Assembly (NCBI GenBank): GCA_038062165.1
Contig: JBBTXQ010000052.1
Location: 1-44,901, forward strand
Source of the DNA: DATDSR01 sp038062165
Lineage (GTDB): Bacteria > Patescibacteriota > Minisyncoccia > Phycocordibacterales > DATDSR01
Length of the DNA stretch: 44,901 nt
Direction: 5' to 3'
In this document: piece by piece, positions 23,312-29,803 of the stretch
Position numbering within the stretch: the first letter of the stretch is position 1
Layout of the letters: every line of letters begins with the position of its first letter
The notes under the pieces: model-generated
Told to the model about the DNA's origin: nothing
The model's database searches: none
The model's input: only the letters and a program-made list of their open reading frames with translations
Translations under genes and position numbers: made by a program

Positions 23312-24058
23312 TTATTTAGTGGACCGTACCGGACTTGAACCGGTGACCTCTCGCATGCCATGCGAACGCTCTACCAGCTGAGCTAACGGCCCTTTCAAAA
23401 TTGATATTGGTATTGCTTCTAGTTCCTGTTGTACAAGTGTGCCTCCAGAGGACACAACGCATACACCCTTATAATCCACGTTCTTCGTAATTTTACCGAT
23501 TGTTCTATGATCGGGCTTGCTATCATAGAATCTATTAATCTTAATACCTGTTATTTGTGACCAGTATTGCTTGAGAGAGCCAATATCCTGATCAGCACGG
23601 TAGCAAATGTAACATCCCAATTTAGTCTTGTCTATTCCGTAGCATATCTTTAATAACGATATATACAACAGAATTATATTAGGATCTGAGCTACCGAGTT
23701 GTAATCCTCTGTGTGATTTCCATTTAGCACCCTCTCCAAGGTATAAAAACGCAAGAGCAAGCTTCATAAGCAATGGGGTCCAATTAATATTTTCGATCCA
23801 ACCCTGAATAGTGCGATCTACGGCTCTTCTAATATTAGCTCTATTTTCATTATTCATCGCTATTGCTCTATCTCGGGCAATAACTAGAAATTTATCCTGC
23901 CTGCTCTTTAGTCGGCTAATTGCTCTTCGATTTAATTTTGTGCCACTAAGCCATCCGGAAAGCGTACTTTTTGAAACCTTCAACTTAATACTTATTTCTC
24001 CATAAGTCATTCCACTTTTGCGAAGCTTAACAGCTGTTAATTTTGTACGAGTTTTCAT
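23312..24058 (-). CDS. HTH protein with LAGLIDADG-like domain, reading into tRNA-Ala
   Basis: 248 aa from an ATG at 24056-24058. Residues 1-45 form a helix-turn-helix (KLRKSGMTYGEISIKLKVSKSTLSGWLSG). A basic linker follows, and then LALAFLYLGEGAK and LQLGSSDPNIILLYISLLKICYGI, which resemble a LAGLIDADG-type fold found in HTH proteins of CPR and other bacteria. The last 26 residues (GPLAQLVERSHGMREV...) are simply tRNA-Ala(GGC) read as protein, so the natural C-terminus was probably near ELEAIPISIL. Either the tRNA supplies the stop region or the gene lost its end when it came to lie against the tRNA. It could be a DNA-binding regulator or a homing-type mobile protein. The function is not known. 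Confidence 0.6.
   Translation of the reverse strand: MKTRTKLTAVKLRKSGMTYGEISIKLKVSKSTLSGWLSGTKLNRRAISRLKSRQDKFLVIARDRAIAMNNENRANIRRAVDRTIQGWIENINWTPLLMKLALAFLYLGEGAKWKSHRGLQLGSSDPNIILLYISLLKICYGIDKTKLGCYICYRADQDIGSLKQYWSQITGIKINRFYDSKPDHRTIGKITKNVDYKGVCVVSSGGTLVQQELEAIPISILKGPLAQLVERSHGMREVTGSSPVRSTK
23320..23392 (-). tRNA. tRNA-Ala (anticodon GGC)
   Basis: Cloverleaf on the minus strand: acceptor GGGCCGT/ACGGTCC, D stem GCTC/GAGC, anticodon arm TTCGC-ATGGCAT-GCGAG with GGC at 34-36, T arm ACCGG-TTCAAGT-CCGGT, discriminator A. No CCA is encoded. murA starts 13 nt downstream on the same strand. The gene overlaps the 3' part of the HTH/LAGLIDADG-like reading frame. Confidence 0.95.
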
Positions 24059-24139
24059 GCATTAATCGTACTTCAGACGTTAACAATGTGAAAGGAAGTT
24101 ATCAACAATTATTCATACCAAAATACTGAGTCGACTGCT

Positions 24140-24179
24140 ATAAAAGATAGCACCCCATCGCGCGTTGCGACAGGGTGCT
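24140..24179 (-). terminator. Intrinsic terminator of the 24199 gene
   Basis: On the minus strand AGCACCC-TG-TCGC-AACGC-GCGA-TG-GGGTGCT followed by ATCTTTTAT, about 20 bp after the stop codon. Confidence 0.85.
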
Positions 24180-24198
24180 CGAATCTCGCCTTCGGGCG

Positions 24199-24570
24199 TC
24201 ACTTGCAAGGCGGTTCTGGCCGCACTGGGCTAAGCAGCCGCCACGGCGGGCACTGTGCGCACTCAACCGACCCGTCCCTGAACACTCGGCACTTGATCGG
24301 AGTCGGCCGATTGAGGCAAGTGGCGATGACAAGTGTGTCACTCGTTCGCACTACGTCAGGCAGAGTCCCGCAGTTGAGCCCAGCGCTCATGCCTTCGCGA
24401 TCCTCCGTGGCCCGCAGGAGTCCTCGTGCTATCTTGCACTCGCCCTCGAAGATTACGGCCTTCTCGGGCGCCATGGCCTTGATCGCCCTGGGCACCGAGG
24501 GAATCACAAGAAACACGGCACTAGGACCCAACAGAGCCAGCGCGACCCTGAACTGATTGCTCGTACGCAT
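24199..24570 (-). CDS. GC-rich small membrane or secreted protein, isolated gene
   Basis: 123 aa from the ATG at 24568-24570. AAGGAGGT lies 6 nt before the start, one of the strongest Shine-Dalgarno sites in the window, and a stable terminator follows. The N-terminus has a hydrophobic stretch (FRVALALLGPSAVFLVIPSVP, residues 7-27), a signal or anchor. The rest contains six cysteines, two of them in ECAQCPPW near residue 105. The family is not recognised. Base composition is markedly GC-rich against its surroundings, suggesting a foreign origin. The same layout recurs at 21689, 26084, 33663 and 36274. Confidence 0.7.
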   Translation of the reverse strand: MRTSNQFRVALALLGPSAVFLVIPSVPRAIKAMAPEKAVIFEGECKIARGLLRATEDREGMSAGLNCGTLPDVVRTSDTLVIATCLNRPTPIKCRVFRDGSVECAQCPPWRLLSPVRPEPPCK

Positions 24571-24636
24571 TGTGAGACCTCCTTCAGATATAATATGAAC
24601 TACAATATCAAACTTGTCCAGTCAAGACGGCCTTAG

Positions 24637-25689
24637 TTATGCACCAAATCTGCGTTGGCGATTGCCATAATCTGCTATCGCAAGGGCGAACTGATCAGGA
24701 GTGAAATCGGGGAAGTGTAGGGGCGTGAAATAGAGTTCTGCGTATGTACCCTGCCACGGCATCATGCCGGACAATCTCTGCTCGCCAGATGTTCTGATTA
24801 TCAAATCCGGATCCGGCAAACCAGCTGTGTCTAACTCTTCGCTAATTGTTTGTTCGTTTGTAGGTTTGTTCTGTTTGTTAAGTTTCGAGATCGCTCTTGT
24901 GATCTCGTCACGCCCCCCATAATCAAGTGCCATCGAAAAAGTTTTGTCTTTGAACTCTGCTGTGTCTCTCTCAAGTTTGGTGAGGTCAAGAAGTAATCTT
25001 GGATCAAGTCTATCCTTCCTGCCAAGATGCCTGAAGGCTGTTTTATTTTTTATCAATTCTTTGCCGAGTTCACTGACTGCTTGAATGAAGGCCTTCATAA
25101 GCCAGCCCACCTCATCATCTGGTCGAGACCAGTTCTCGGTAGAGAAACCCCAGAAAGTCATGTGCTTAACACCCATCCCTGACGCCGCCTTGAGTAACTC
25201 TTTCGTGCGCTCTATGCCCTCTTTGTGTCCCTGCCAAGATAGGAGTCCCCTCTCGCGGGCCCAGCGCCTATTGCCGTCAGGGATTATCACTACATGCTTC
25301 GGACCGTTTATTGGGGCAACAACAGTTTGTTCAACTTCTTTATCAACTCTGTTTAGCACACGTCGGCCAAGATTGGTGAGTGCGTGCACTTGGTCCACGA
25401 TCAAGCTTCCATCATCACGCGAAATCTGAAAGTTATTAAACTCGCCAGTAGCCGACAACCAATCGAATGAGAGACCATCCACGTTCGCAAGCAGTGATCC
25501 TCGATAACACCAGTCAAGCAGTGCCCGCAAACCAGCTTCCCCATCCTCTGCCACAATCTCTACGCGGCCGTCAGGCAAATTGCGAGCAAAACCAGTGAGG
25601 CCATGTTGATCTGCCACCCGCTTAGCCGAGGCACGATAAAACACACCCTGCACGCGACCAGAGACAAAAATATGTAATCGTTTATTCAT
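24637..25689 (-). CDS. uppS: Acylphosphatase fused to isoprenyl diphosphate synthase (UppS type)
   Basis: A 350-aa two-domain protein. Residues 1-93 are a complete acylphosphatase: VSGRVQGVFYR with catalytic Arg19 and TGFARNLPDGRVEIVAEG-like with Asn37. Residues 130-350 are a cis-prenyltransferase: IIPDGNRRWARERG (Asp138), WGFSTENWSRP, MALDYGGRDEI, and DLIIRTSGEQRLSGMMPWQGTYAELYFTPLHFPDF. The second domain would make undecaprenyl diphosphate, the lipid carrier for peptidoglycan precursors. The two are joined by about 35 residues with no stop or frameshift. The acylphosphatase might hydrolyse an acyl phosphate unrelated to the lipid step. It begins 13 nt downstream of tRNA-Val. Confidence 0.92.
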   Translation of the reverse strand: MNKRLHIFVSGRVQGVFYRASAKRVADQHGLTGFARNLPDGRVEIVAEDGEAGLRALLDWCYRGSLLANVDGLSFDWLSATGEFNNFQISRDDGSLIVDQVHALTNLGRRVLNRVDKEVEQTVVAPINGPKHVVIIPDGNRRWARERGLLSWQGHKEGIERTKELLKAASGMGVKHMTFWGFSTENWSRPDDEVGWLMKAFIQAVSELGKELIKNKTAFRHLGRKDRLDPRLLLDLTKLERDTAEFKDKTFSMALDYGGRDEITRAISKLNKQNKPTNEQTISEELDTAGLPDPDLIIRTSGEQRLSGMMPWQGTYAELYFTPLHFPDFTPDQFALAIADYGNRQRRFGA

Positions 25690-25702
25690 AAATGTTCATA
25701 AA

Positions 25703-25776
25703 TGCACCTTCCAGGGATCGAACCTGGGACCTTGCGAATGTGAATCGCACGCTCTAACCAACTGAGCTAAAGGTGC
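25703..25776 (-). tRNA. tRNA-Val (anticodon CAC)
   Basis: Minus strand: acceptor GCACCTT/AAGGTGC, D stem GCTC/GAGC, anticodon arm TGCGA-TTCACAT-TCGCA with CAC at 34-36, T arm CCAGG-TTCGATC-CCTGG, discriminator A. No encoded CCA. It reads GTG codons. The acylphosphatase-UppS gene starts 13 nt downstream. Confidence 0.95.
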
Positions 25777-25826
25777 TGGTGCATTCACAATACTATCTGT
25801 AACTCGCCGCATTAGCAATTGTGTGC

Positions 25827-25832
25827 TATAAA
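25827..25832 (+). promoter_or_regulatory. Extended -10 box for the tRNA-Pro/tRNA-Ala pair
   Basis: TGC-TATAAA ends 10 nt before the tRNA-Pro 5' end. No strong -35 box is seen. Confidence 0.5.
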
Positions 25833-25842
25833 TTCGTAATAA

Positions 25843-25913
25843 CGGAGTGTCGTACAGTGGCAGTATACGCCCTTCGGGAGGGCGAGACCCGAGTTCAATT
25901 CTCGGCACTCCGA
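25843..25913 (+). tRNA. tRNA-Pro (anticodon CGG)
   Basis: Acceptor CGGAGTG/CACTCCG, D arm GTAC-AGTGGCA-GTAT, anticodon arm CGCCC-TTCGGGA-GGGCG with CGG at 34-36 and G37 as in proline tRNAs, T arm CCGAG-TTCAATT-CTCGG, discriminator A. No encoded CCA. It reads CCG. Confidence 0.9.
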
Positions 25914-25916
25914 TTT

Positions 25917-25989
25917 GGGCCGGTAGTTCAGTCAGTAGAACACTCGATTCGCATTCGAGAGGTCGGCGGTGCAATTCCGCCTCGGTCCA
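25917..25989 (+). tRNA. tRNA-Ala (anticodon CGC)
   Basis: Acceptor GGGCCGG/TCGGTCC, D stem GTTC/GAAC, anticodon arm CTCGA-TTCGCAT-TCGAG with CGC at 34-36, T arm GGCGG-TGCAATT-CCGCC, discriminator A. No encoded CCA. It starts 4 nt after tRNA-Pro, so the two are one transcript. Confidence 0.92.
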
Positions 25990-26083
25990 CATTTTGGAAA
26001 ATTGTAGGTTATTTGTTGATTTTTCTTTGTTTTTAAGCTAGTGTCATTGTAGTAAAGTGTTCATTCCAAACTGGAGGTAAAAC

Positions 26084-26653
26084 ATGAAAATTGGACTTGA
26101 TTTCGATGGTGTTATTTCCAACTGCGGAAAACTCAAGTCTGATGGTGCGAAGAAGCTCTACGGAGTTGATATCCCGCCTGCCAAATTCAAGAAGGAAATC
26201 GTGGTAGGAGAAAAACATCTCGCGATGGATCAGTATCGCGAGCTTCAGAAAATTATCTACGGAACGCGAGAAATCGGTTTTCTTATGGAACCGGTAGATG
26301 GTGTTCTGCATTTCCTTCCTCGGCTCATTGCTGATGGTCACACTGTTCTTGTTGTAACCTCTCGTGGTGAAGTGGAGCTCGAAATCGCCAAAGAGTGGTC
26401 TCTGCGACAAGGGCTTCAACTCAACTTCATTGGCGTCGGTTACGGAAACAGCAAAGCGACCGCCGCGAATGGTCTCGACTTGTACATTGACGACGATCTC
26501 GACAAGCTTGAGCCACTTATCGGAGTCGTGCCACATCGCTACTTGTTCACGTGGGGCTACAATGCCCATATGAATGTCGGTAAGATCGCCAAGCGTGTCG
26601 CTTCGTGGGCAGAACTCATTCGCATCATCCAAAGCCTTGGAGGCGTCCGGTAA
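26084..26653 (+). CDS. HAD-family hydrolase resembling 5'(3')-deoxyribonucleotidase
   Basis: 189 aa. The HAD nucleophile and acid/base are in GLDFDGVIS (D6, D8). Motif II is VVTSRGE with the Thr/Ser, and motif III/IV is LYIDDDLDKL. The size and the absence of a large cap fit the NT5C-like subgroup that dephosphorylates nucleotides, but the substrate is not shown. CTGGAGGT lies 7 nt before the ATG and a strong terminator overlaps the stop. It lies 94 bp after the tRNA pair on the plus strand. Together with its strong ribosome site in a region of genes lacking them, this marks it as one of the cassette-like genes. Confidence 0.8.
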   Translation: MKIGLDFDGVISNCGKLKSDGAKKLYGVDIPPAKFKKEIVVGEKHLAMDQYRELQKIIYGTREIGFLMEPVDGVLHFLPRLIADGHTVLVVTSRGEVELEIAKEWSLRQGLQLNFIGVGYGNSKATAANGLDLYIDDDLDKLEPLIGVVPHRYLFTWGYNAHMNVGKIAKRVASWAELIRIIQSLGGVR

Positions 26654-26670
26654 AACCGGCCGCCTTTTTT
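26641..26670 (+). terminator. Intrinsic terminator of the HAD gene
   Basis: GGCG-T-CCGG-TAAAA-CCGG-C-CGCC followed by TTTTTT. The TAA stop codon lies in the loop. Confidence 0.9.
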
Positions 26671-26688
26671 CTTTTTTGATAGCACCTG

Positions 26689-27312
26689 TCAGATTGTCGC
26701 CAACTTCTGTAGCTTTTGCATCGAACGATCGTGAGCTTTCAGGAGTAATAGAAGCGCCACGATCGAGCCGATGAGGCACATGAGCATGTCGCTCTGTGTG
26801 TCCCAAATATAACCTTGTGTGCCGAGGAATGCATCGCCCACCTCCCCCGAAACAAGCGCGATCCACCACTCGATGAATTCATAAAAAGCAGATAGTCCCA
26901 AGGTCACCATGATAGAGATGAAATAATTCCAGCGCCTTGAAACAATGATCATTTTGCGCCCGAAGAATTCAACAAGCACGAGTACGGGCGTCACACCTTG
27001 CATTAAGTGCCCCAGCTTATCGTAGTTATTGCGCGTCCAGCCTAATATTTCCGAAGCCCAGAATCCGATTGGCGTCTCGGCATATGTGTATATGCCCCCG
27101 TACATGAGCACGAGCGAATGAAGAAACAACAGAGTGTAAACTAGATTAGAGAACCTAAACTTGCGATAAGTGAGAACCAGAACAATAGTCCCCAAAACAG
27201 CCGGAAAAACCTCCAGAGCCCAAATCCCCCACCCCGCCTGGTTGAGTAAGCCCGTCACCACAAGCGCCAGAATCTCCAGGGCAAGAATAAGTTTTGGATA
27301 ACTAATTTTCAT
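26689..27312 (-). CDS. YjdF-like integral membrane protein (DUF2238)
   Basis: 207 aa with about six transmembrane helices. The motif series YAETPIGFW, NNYDKLGHLMQG, SAFYEFIEWWIAL and AFLGTQGYIWDTQSDMLMCLIGS matches the DUF2238/YjdF family, whose function is unknown. Conserved His, Glu and Asp residues inside the membrane segments hint at metal or proton handling, but this is only a guess. The ATG lies 3 nt after the end of tRNA-Ala(TGC) on the same strand, so the mRNA 5' end may be made by tRNA 3' processing. It converges with the HAD gene's terminator. Confidence 0.88.
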   Translation of the reverse strand: MKISYPKLILALEILALVVTGLLNQAGWGIWALEVFPAVLGTIVLVLTYRKFRFSNLVYTLLFLHSLVLMYGGIYTYAETPIGFWASEILGWTRNNYDKLGHLMQGVTPVLVLVEFFGRKMIIVSRRWNYFISIMVTLGLSAFYEFIEWWIALVSGEVGDAFLGTQGYIWDTQSDMLMCLIGSIVALLLLLKAHDRSMQKLQKLATI

Positions 27313-27315
27313 ATA

Positions 27316-27388
27316 TGGACCCGAGCGGTTTCGAACCGCTTACCTCCGCATTGCAAATGCGGCGCTCTACCAATTGAGCTACGGGCCC
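27316..27388 (-). tRNA. tRNA-Ala (anticodon TGC)
   Basis: Minus strand: acceptor GGGCCCG/CGGGTCC, D stem GCTC/GAGC, anticodon arm CCGCA-TTTGCAA-TGCGG with TGC at 34-36, T arm AGCGG-TTCGAAA-CCGCT, discriminator A. No encoded CCA. The YjdF-like gene starts 3 nt downstream. Confidence 0.95.
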
Positions 27389-27409
27389 AACGGAAATGTT
27401 ATAGCACAA

Positions 27410-28300
27410 TTATGCCCTGCTGACGATATGTTTCAGAAACTCGCGCAGAGATGAGCCAACTGCTTTGAGTGAGTTACTCAAGTGATACTCGGGGCCGAGG
27501 GGCGGCAAGGGATCGACTTCGAGCACTATCGGACCGCGGCGGGTAAAAATTATGTCTGTGGAGGAGTAGTGTCGCAAGCCGAGAGCTTTGTGGGCAGTAA
27601 TTGCAATTTCACTTGCCAGATTTCTGTCTTCTCGCGAGAGCATACGGGGTTGAGTGAGACTTAGGTTATCTATGGGCAGGAGTGTGTAATCTCGCTTACC
27701 ACGGAAGCCTTCGATGAACACAACTTTGACCTCCGGACCCTGAAGGCGCTCCTCGACCAAAACTTTTTTGTAATTAAGGAGACTGCGAACTAGAGTTTCT
27801 GCCAGATCTCTTTGCGCTCTAACTATTTCTATTCCTTGCGACATCGTGCCGAAGAGGGGCTTGACTACATACTGCCCGCCCATATTCCGATGCAATTCAT
27901 CTGTCACATCGTACGGATCTCGTAGCGTATCTACAACAACTCCCATCGGAACAACAAGGCCAGCCCTTGTAAGGATATTTTTGGCAAGATTTTTATTGAA
28001 GGTGAGAGATAGAGCTGTTGGTTGTGAGCCGGTATAACGCGCGCCGATCATATCAAGGACTCGCACCGCTTGACCATCCTCTCCGTACGAGCCGTGCAGG
28101 GCATTCACAAACACATCCGCTTGATTGAGGAGTCTTATGGGCTGAATCGACAATCCTCCCTTATACCAGAGTCCATCGCGATCTATAAATATGTCAGTGG
28201 GATTGTGATCAGCGCGCAAGTTCTCAAGTGCGTGTTGTCCAGACTCAAGAGAAGTCTCATAAGCATCACTCGGTCCACCCCGCAGTACTGCAATCCGCAT
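27410..28300 (-). CDS. ddl: D-alanine--D-alanine ligase, compact and divergent
   Basis: ATP-grasp enzyme making the D-Ala-D-Ala end of peptidoglycan stems. Visible blocks: VFVNALHGSYGEDGQ (about 65-79), VVKPLFGTMSQGIEIV (ATP grip, near 145-160), KVLVEERLQGPEVKVVFIEG and IVLEVDPLPPLGP. In the last block the metal-binding position that is Asn in E. coli DdlB (EANTSPG) is Asp. The mid-protein omega loop with the catalytic Tyr is hard to place. 296 aa is slightly short. The start overlaps the uvrC stop by one base. A related ATP-grasp ligase activity cannot be excluded, but D-Ala-D-Ala ligase is the best fit alongside murA, mltG and uppS. Confidence 0.85.
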   Translation of the reverse strand: MRIAVLRGGPSDAYETSLESGQHALENLRADHNPTDIFIDRDGLWYKGGLSIQPIRLLNQADVFVNALHGSYGEDGQAVRVLDMIGARYTGSQPTALSLTFNKNLAKNILTRAGLVVPMGVVVDTLRDPYDVTDELHRNMGGQYVVKPLFGTMSQGIEIVRAQRDLAETLVRSLLNYKKVLVEERLQGPEVKVVFIEGFRGKRDYTLLPIDNLSLTQPRMLSREDRNLASEIAITAHKALGLRHYSSTDIIFTRRGPIVLEVDPLPPLGPEYHLSNSLKAVGSSLREFLKHIVSRA

Positions 28301-29559
28301 TACTTAATCCTATCACGAATTAGTATGTGGTAATTAATCGCGAATCTGTGAGCTTCTTGATTGGTTATCAAAATATCGTGATGATAATTCTTCACAATCT
28401 GCGCATCTCCGATTATGTGATCTGGCTTATGTTTGTCATTTTTTACTACCGACACAATTTCGGGTTTGCAAATTGCAAATTGCTCCTTGCTCATTGCTAA
28501 GCGAGCAATTGCGAGTTGAGCCCTGCCGCCGTCAATGACAATGAGATCCGGCATGCGCCATTCGGTATGCTTGAAGCGTCGCTCTAGCACTTCCTTAAAA
28601 CTACCTACATCGTTATTTGTGTGAGTACGAATCTTGAAACGCTTGTACTCGTGCCGAGCCAGCACGCCATCCTCCATGACCACCATCGAGCCAACAGTAT
28701 TCGTGCCAGATATGTGAGCTATATCATAAGCCTCGATCCTAAATCCCCTCTCATTCTCACTTAGTCGCCTTGCCTCTAAGTTGCGCTTATAGAGTACGAC
28801 GTCGTTGATGTGCTCGAGTGCGAAAATTTTATTGCGCAACTCTGCCGCCTTCTCAAAAATTCTCAATTTAGCTGCCTGCTTCATGTGCTTGCGCAAGCCT
28901 CGCAGGATCTCTTGTTTCTTGCCCTGAAAAAATAGACTGATGCTCCTGATAACTTTTGCATACTCTCCTTTTGAGATCTCGCCCGTGCACACTCCCGGGC
29001 ACAATCCAATCTGGCGATTGAAGCACGGCCTACAGTGGCCTTGCCGCTCACTTAGCGGCAAGGCCACTAAGTCACAGGGTGTACACTTGACATCGCGGAA
29101 CGGAAAGATCCGGCGGATAATCTTGAGCGCTTCGCGTAGTTCTAGACCATGCGGGAAAGGTCCGAAAGTAGATGCTAGATCATAGGTACTAGTTGCTAGG
29201 CTTGATCCCCGAACCACTAATACTCTGGGAAACTCTTCTCTTGTTATCACTACATAATTAAATGTCTTGCCATCTTTCTCATCAGAGTTGCCTATGGGTT
29301 GATACTTTTTGATAAGCGCCGCCTCAAGGATGAGCGCCTCGAGCACAGAATCAGTAACTTTAAAGTCTATGCCGGCTGCCTGCTCAAGCATCTTCACGAT
29401 CTTGGGCCCCCGCGTCTCAAGCAAATCCTTTGCAAAATAACTCTTAACCCGAGAGCGTAAGCTAGTCGCCTTGCCAATATACAAAATTTCACTCCCCTTC
29501 TTAAAAATGTAAACTCCCGGCCTATCCGGCAGTCCTTTTACTTTGGCACTTGACATCAT
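28300..29559 (-). CDS. uvrC: Excinuclease ABC subunit C, short form
   Basis: Makes both incisions in nucleotide excision repair. The GIY-YIG nuclease is at the N-terminus (GVYIFKKGSEILYIGKATSLRSRV), then a cysteine cluster (CTPC...CRPCFNRQIGLCPGVC), the UVR segment binding UvrB (KQAAKLRIFEKAAELRNKI) and an RNase H-like domain (PDLIVIDGGRAQLAIA). It ends at HILIRDRIK, so the C-terminal helix-hairpin-helix pair of the 610-aa enzyme is absent. I start at the ATG at 29557-29559. A TATAAT lies 7 nt upstream and the longer frame begins at a TTG inside the promoter. Three repeat-like stretches are embedded (ALPLSERQGH, ATSTYDLAST, LAMSKEQFAICKPE). Confidence 0.93.
   Translation of the reverse strand: MMSSAKVKGLPDRPGVYIFKKGSEILYIGKATSLRSRVKSYFAKDLLETRGPKIVKMLEQAAGIDFKVTDSVLEALILEAALIKKYQPIGNSDEKDGKTFNYVVITREEFPRVLVVRGSSLATSTYDLASTFGPFPHGLELREALKIIRRIFPFRDVKCTPCDLVALPLSERQGHCRPCFNRQIGLCPGVCTGEISKGEYAKVIRSISLFFQGKKQEILRGLRKHMKQAAKLRIFEKAAELRNKIFALEHINDVVLYKRNLEARRLSENERGFRIEAYDIAHISGTNTVGSMVVMEDGVLARHEYKRFKIRTHTNNDVGSFKEVLERRFKHTEWRMPDLIVIDGGRAQLAIARLAMSKEQFAICKPEIVSVVKNDKHKPDHIIGDAQIVKNYHHDILITNQEAHRFAINYHILIRDRIK
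28463..28514. repeat. Tandem-word repeat (GCAAATTGC / TTGCTCATTGC) in uvrC
   Basis: GCAAATTGCAAATTGC followed by TCCTTGCTCATTGC and AGCGAGCAATTGCGAG, words partly inverted to each other. It encodes LAIARLAMSKEQFAICKPE in the RNase H-like domain. The boundary with native sequence is unclear. Confidence 0.5.
29034..29068. repeat. 15-bp perfect inverted repeat in uvrC
   Basis: AGTGGCCTTGCCGCT, a 5-nt loop CACTT, then the exact complement. It encodes LVALPLSERQGHCRP inside the cysteine cluster of UvrC and keeps the frame. Confidence 0.85.
29170..29203. repeat. Tandem-word repeat (TAGGTACTAGG family) in uvrC
   Basis: GATGCTAGATCATAGGTACT followed by AGTTGCTAGG. It encodes SSLATSTYDLAST, just after the strand VLVVRG of UvrC. 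Same words as in mnmA and leuS. Confidence 0.65.
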
Positions 29560-29579
29560 ATTGGCCATTATACTAACAT
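29550..29579 (+). promoter_or_regulatory. Promoter of the 29586 RNA, overlapping the uvrC promoter
   Basis: Plus strand: TTGACA (29550-29555), 18 bp, TAACAT (29574-29579), 6 nt before the predicted RNA 5' end. Minus strand: TATAAT (29567-29572), 7 nt before the uvrC ATG. The two promoters are interleaved, so transcription in the two directions should be mutually exclusive. Confidence 0.6.
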
Positions 29580-29585
29580 GGCAAT

Positions 29586-29738
29586 GGGCAGGTCTCGAGA
29601 ACGGGTATCGGTCCGGGTCCAACTGTTAAGGGCCACGACCTGGCGCGCAGGCACATGAGGGGAGTATTCACTTTTCACCTCTGGCCTGGAGAGTCTCCGG
29701 CCGGAGCAAGCGCGCTCGATCACGGGACCTGCCCTTTT
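29586..29738 (+). ncRNA. Structured small RNA of unknown family, about 150 nt
   Basis: The ends pair exactly: GGGCAGGTC (29586-29594) with GACCTGCCC (29726-29734), followed by TTTT. Next to the closing stem TCGAG pairs with CTCGA. Inside are a hairpin around GGTC-CGGGTCC...GGGCC-AC-GACC and a long hairpin GGCC-T-GGAGA-G-TCTCC-GGCC. A promoter lies 6 nt upstream. The strand is chosen from the promoter and the T-run. I find no SRP RNA apical motif, no tmRNA tRNA-like ends and no RNase P core. A 6S-type RNA is conceivable because of the closed rod-like form, but unproven. It fills the uvrA-uvrC gap. Confidence 0.65.
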
Positions 29739-29769
29739 CATCAAAATAATATACTTTCTCGCAACACGG

Positions 29770-29788
29770 GGGCCCAGGAGGTCCCCTT
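29770..29788 (-). other. Hairpin downstream of uvrA
   Basis: On the minus strand GGGGACC-TCCT-GGGCCCC lies about 15 bp after the uvrA stop, with no U-run after it. It is possibly a transcript-end stabiliser between uvrA and the RNA gene on the other strand. Confidence 0.35.
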
Positions 29789-29803
29789 AGTGATTTTAAA
29801 GAC

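Noticed and set aside
24847..24880. Tandem GTTTGTT words in uppS encoding NKQNKPTNEQ
   Set aside because: It looks like the other tandem-word elements, but the loop has about the same length as in E. coli UppS, so an insertion is not supported.
25696..26041. Short frames over the tRNA-Val, tRNA-Pro and tRNA-Ala genes
   Set aside because: Their products (such as VQSVEHSIRIREVGG and LAQLVRACDSHSQGP) are tRNA genes read as protein.
29586..29738. SRP RNA or tmRNA for the uvrA-uvrC RNA
   Set aside because: There is no GGAAGxAGCA-type apical domain and no tRNA-like ends with CCA.
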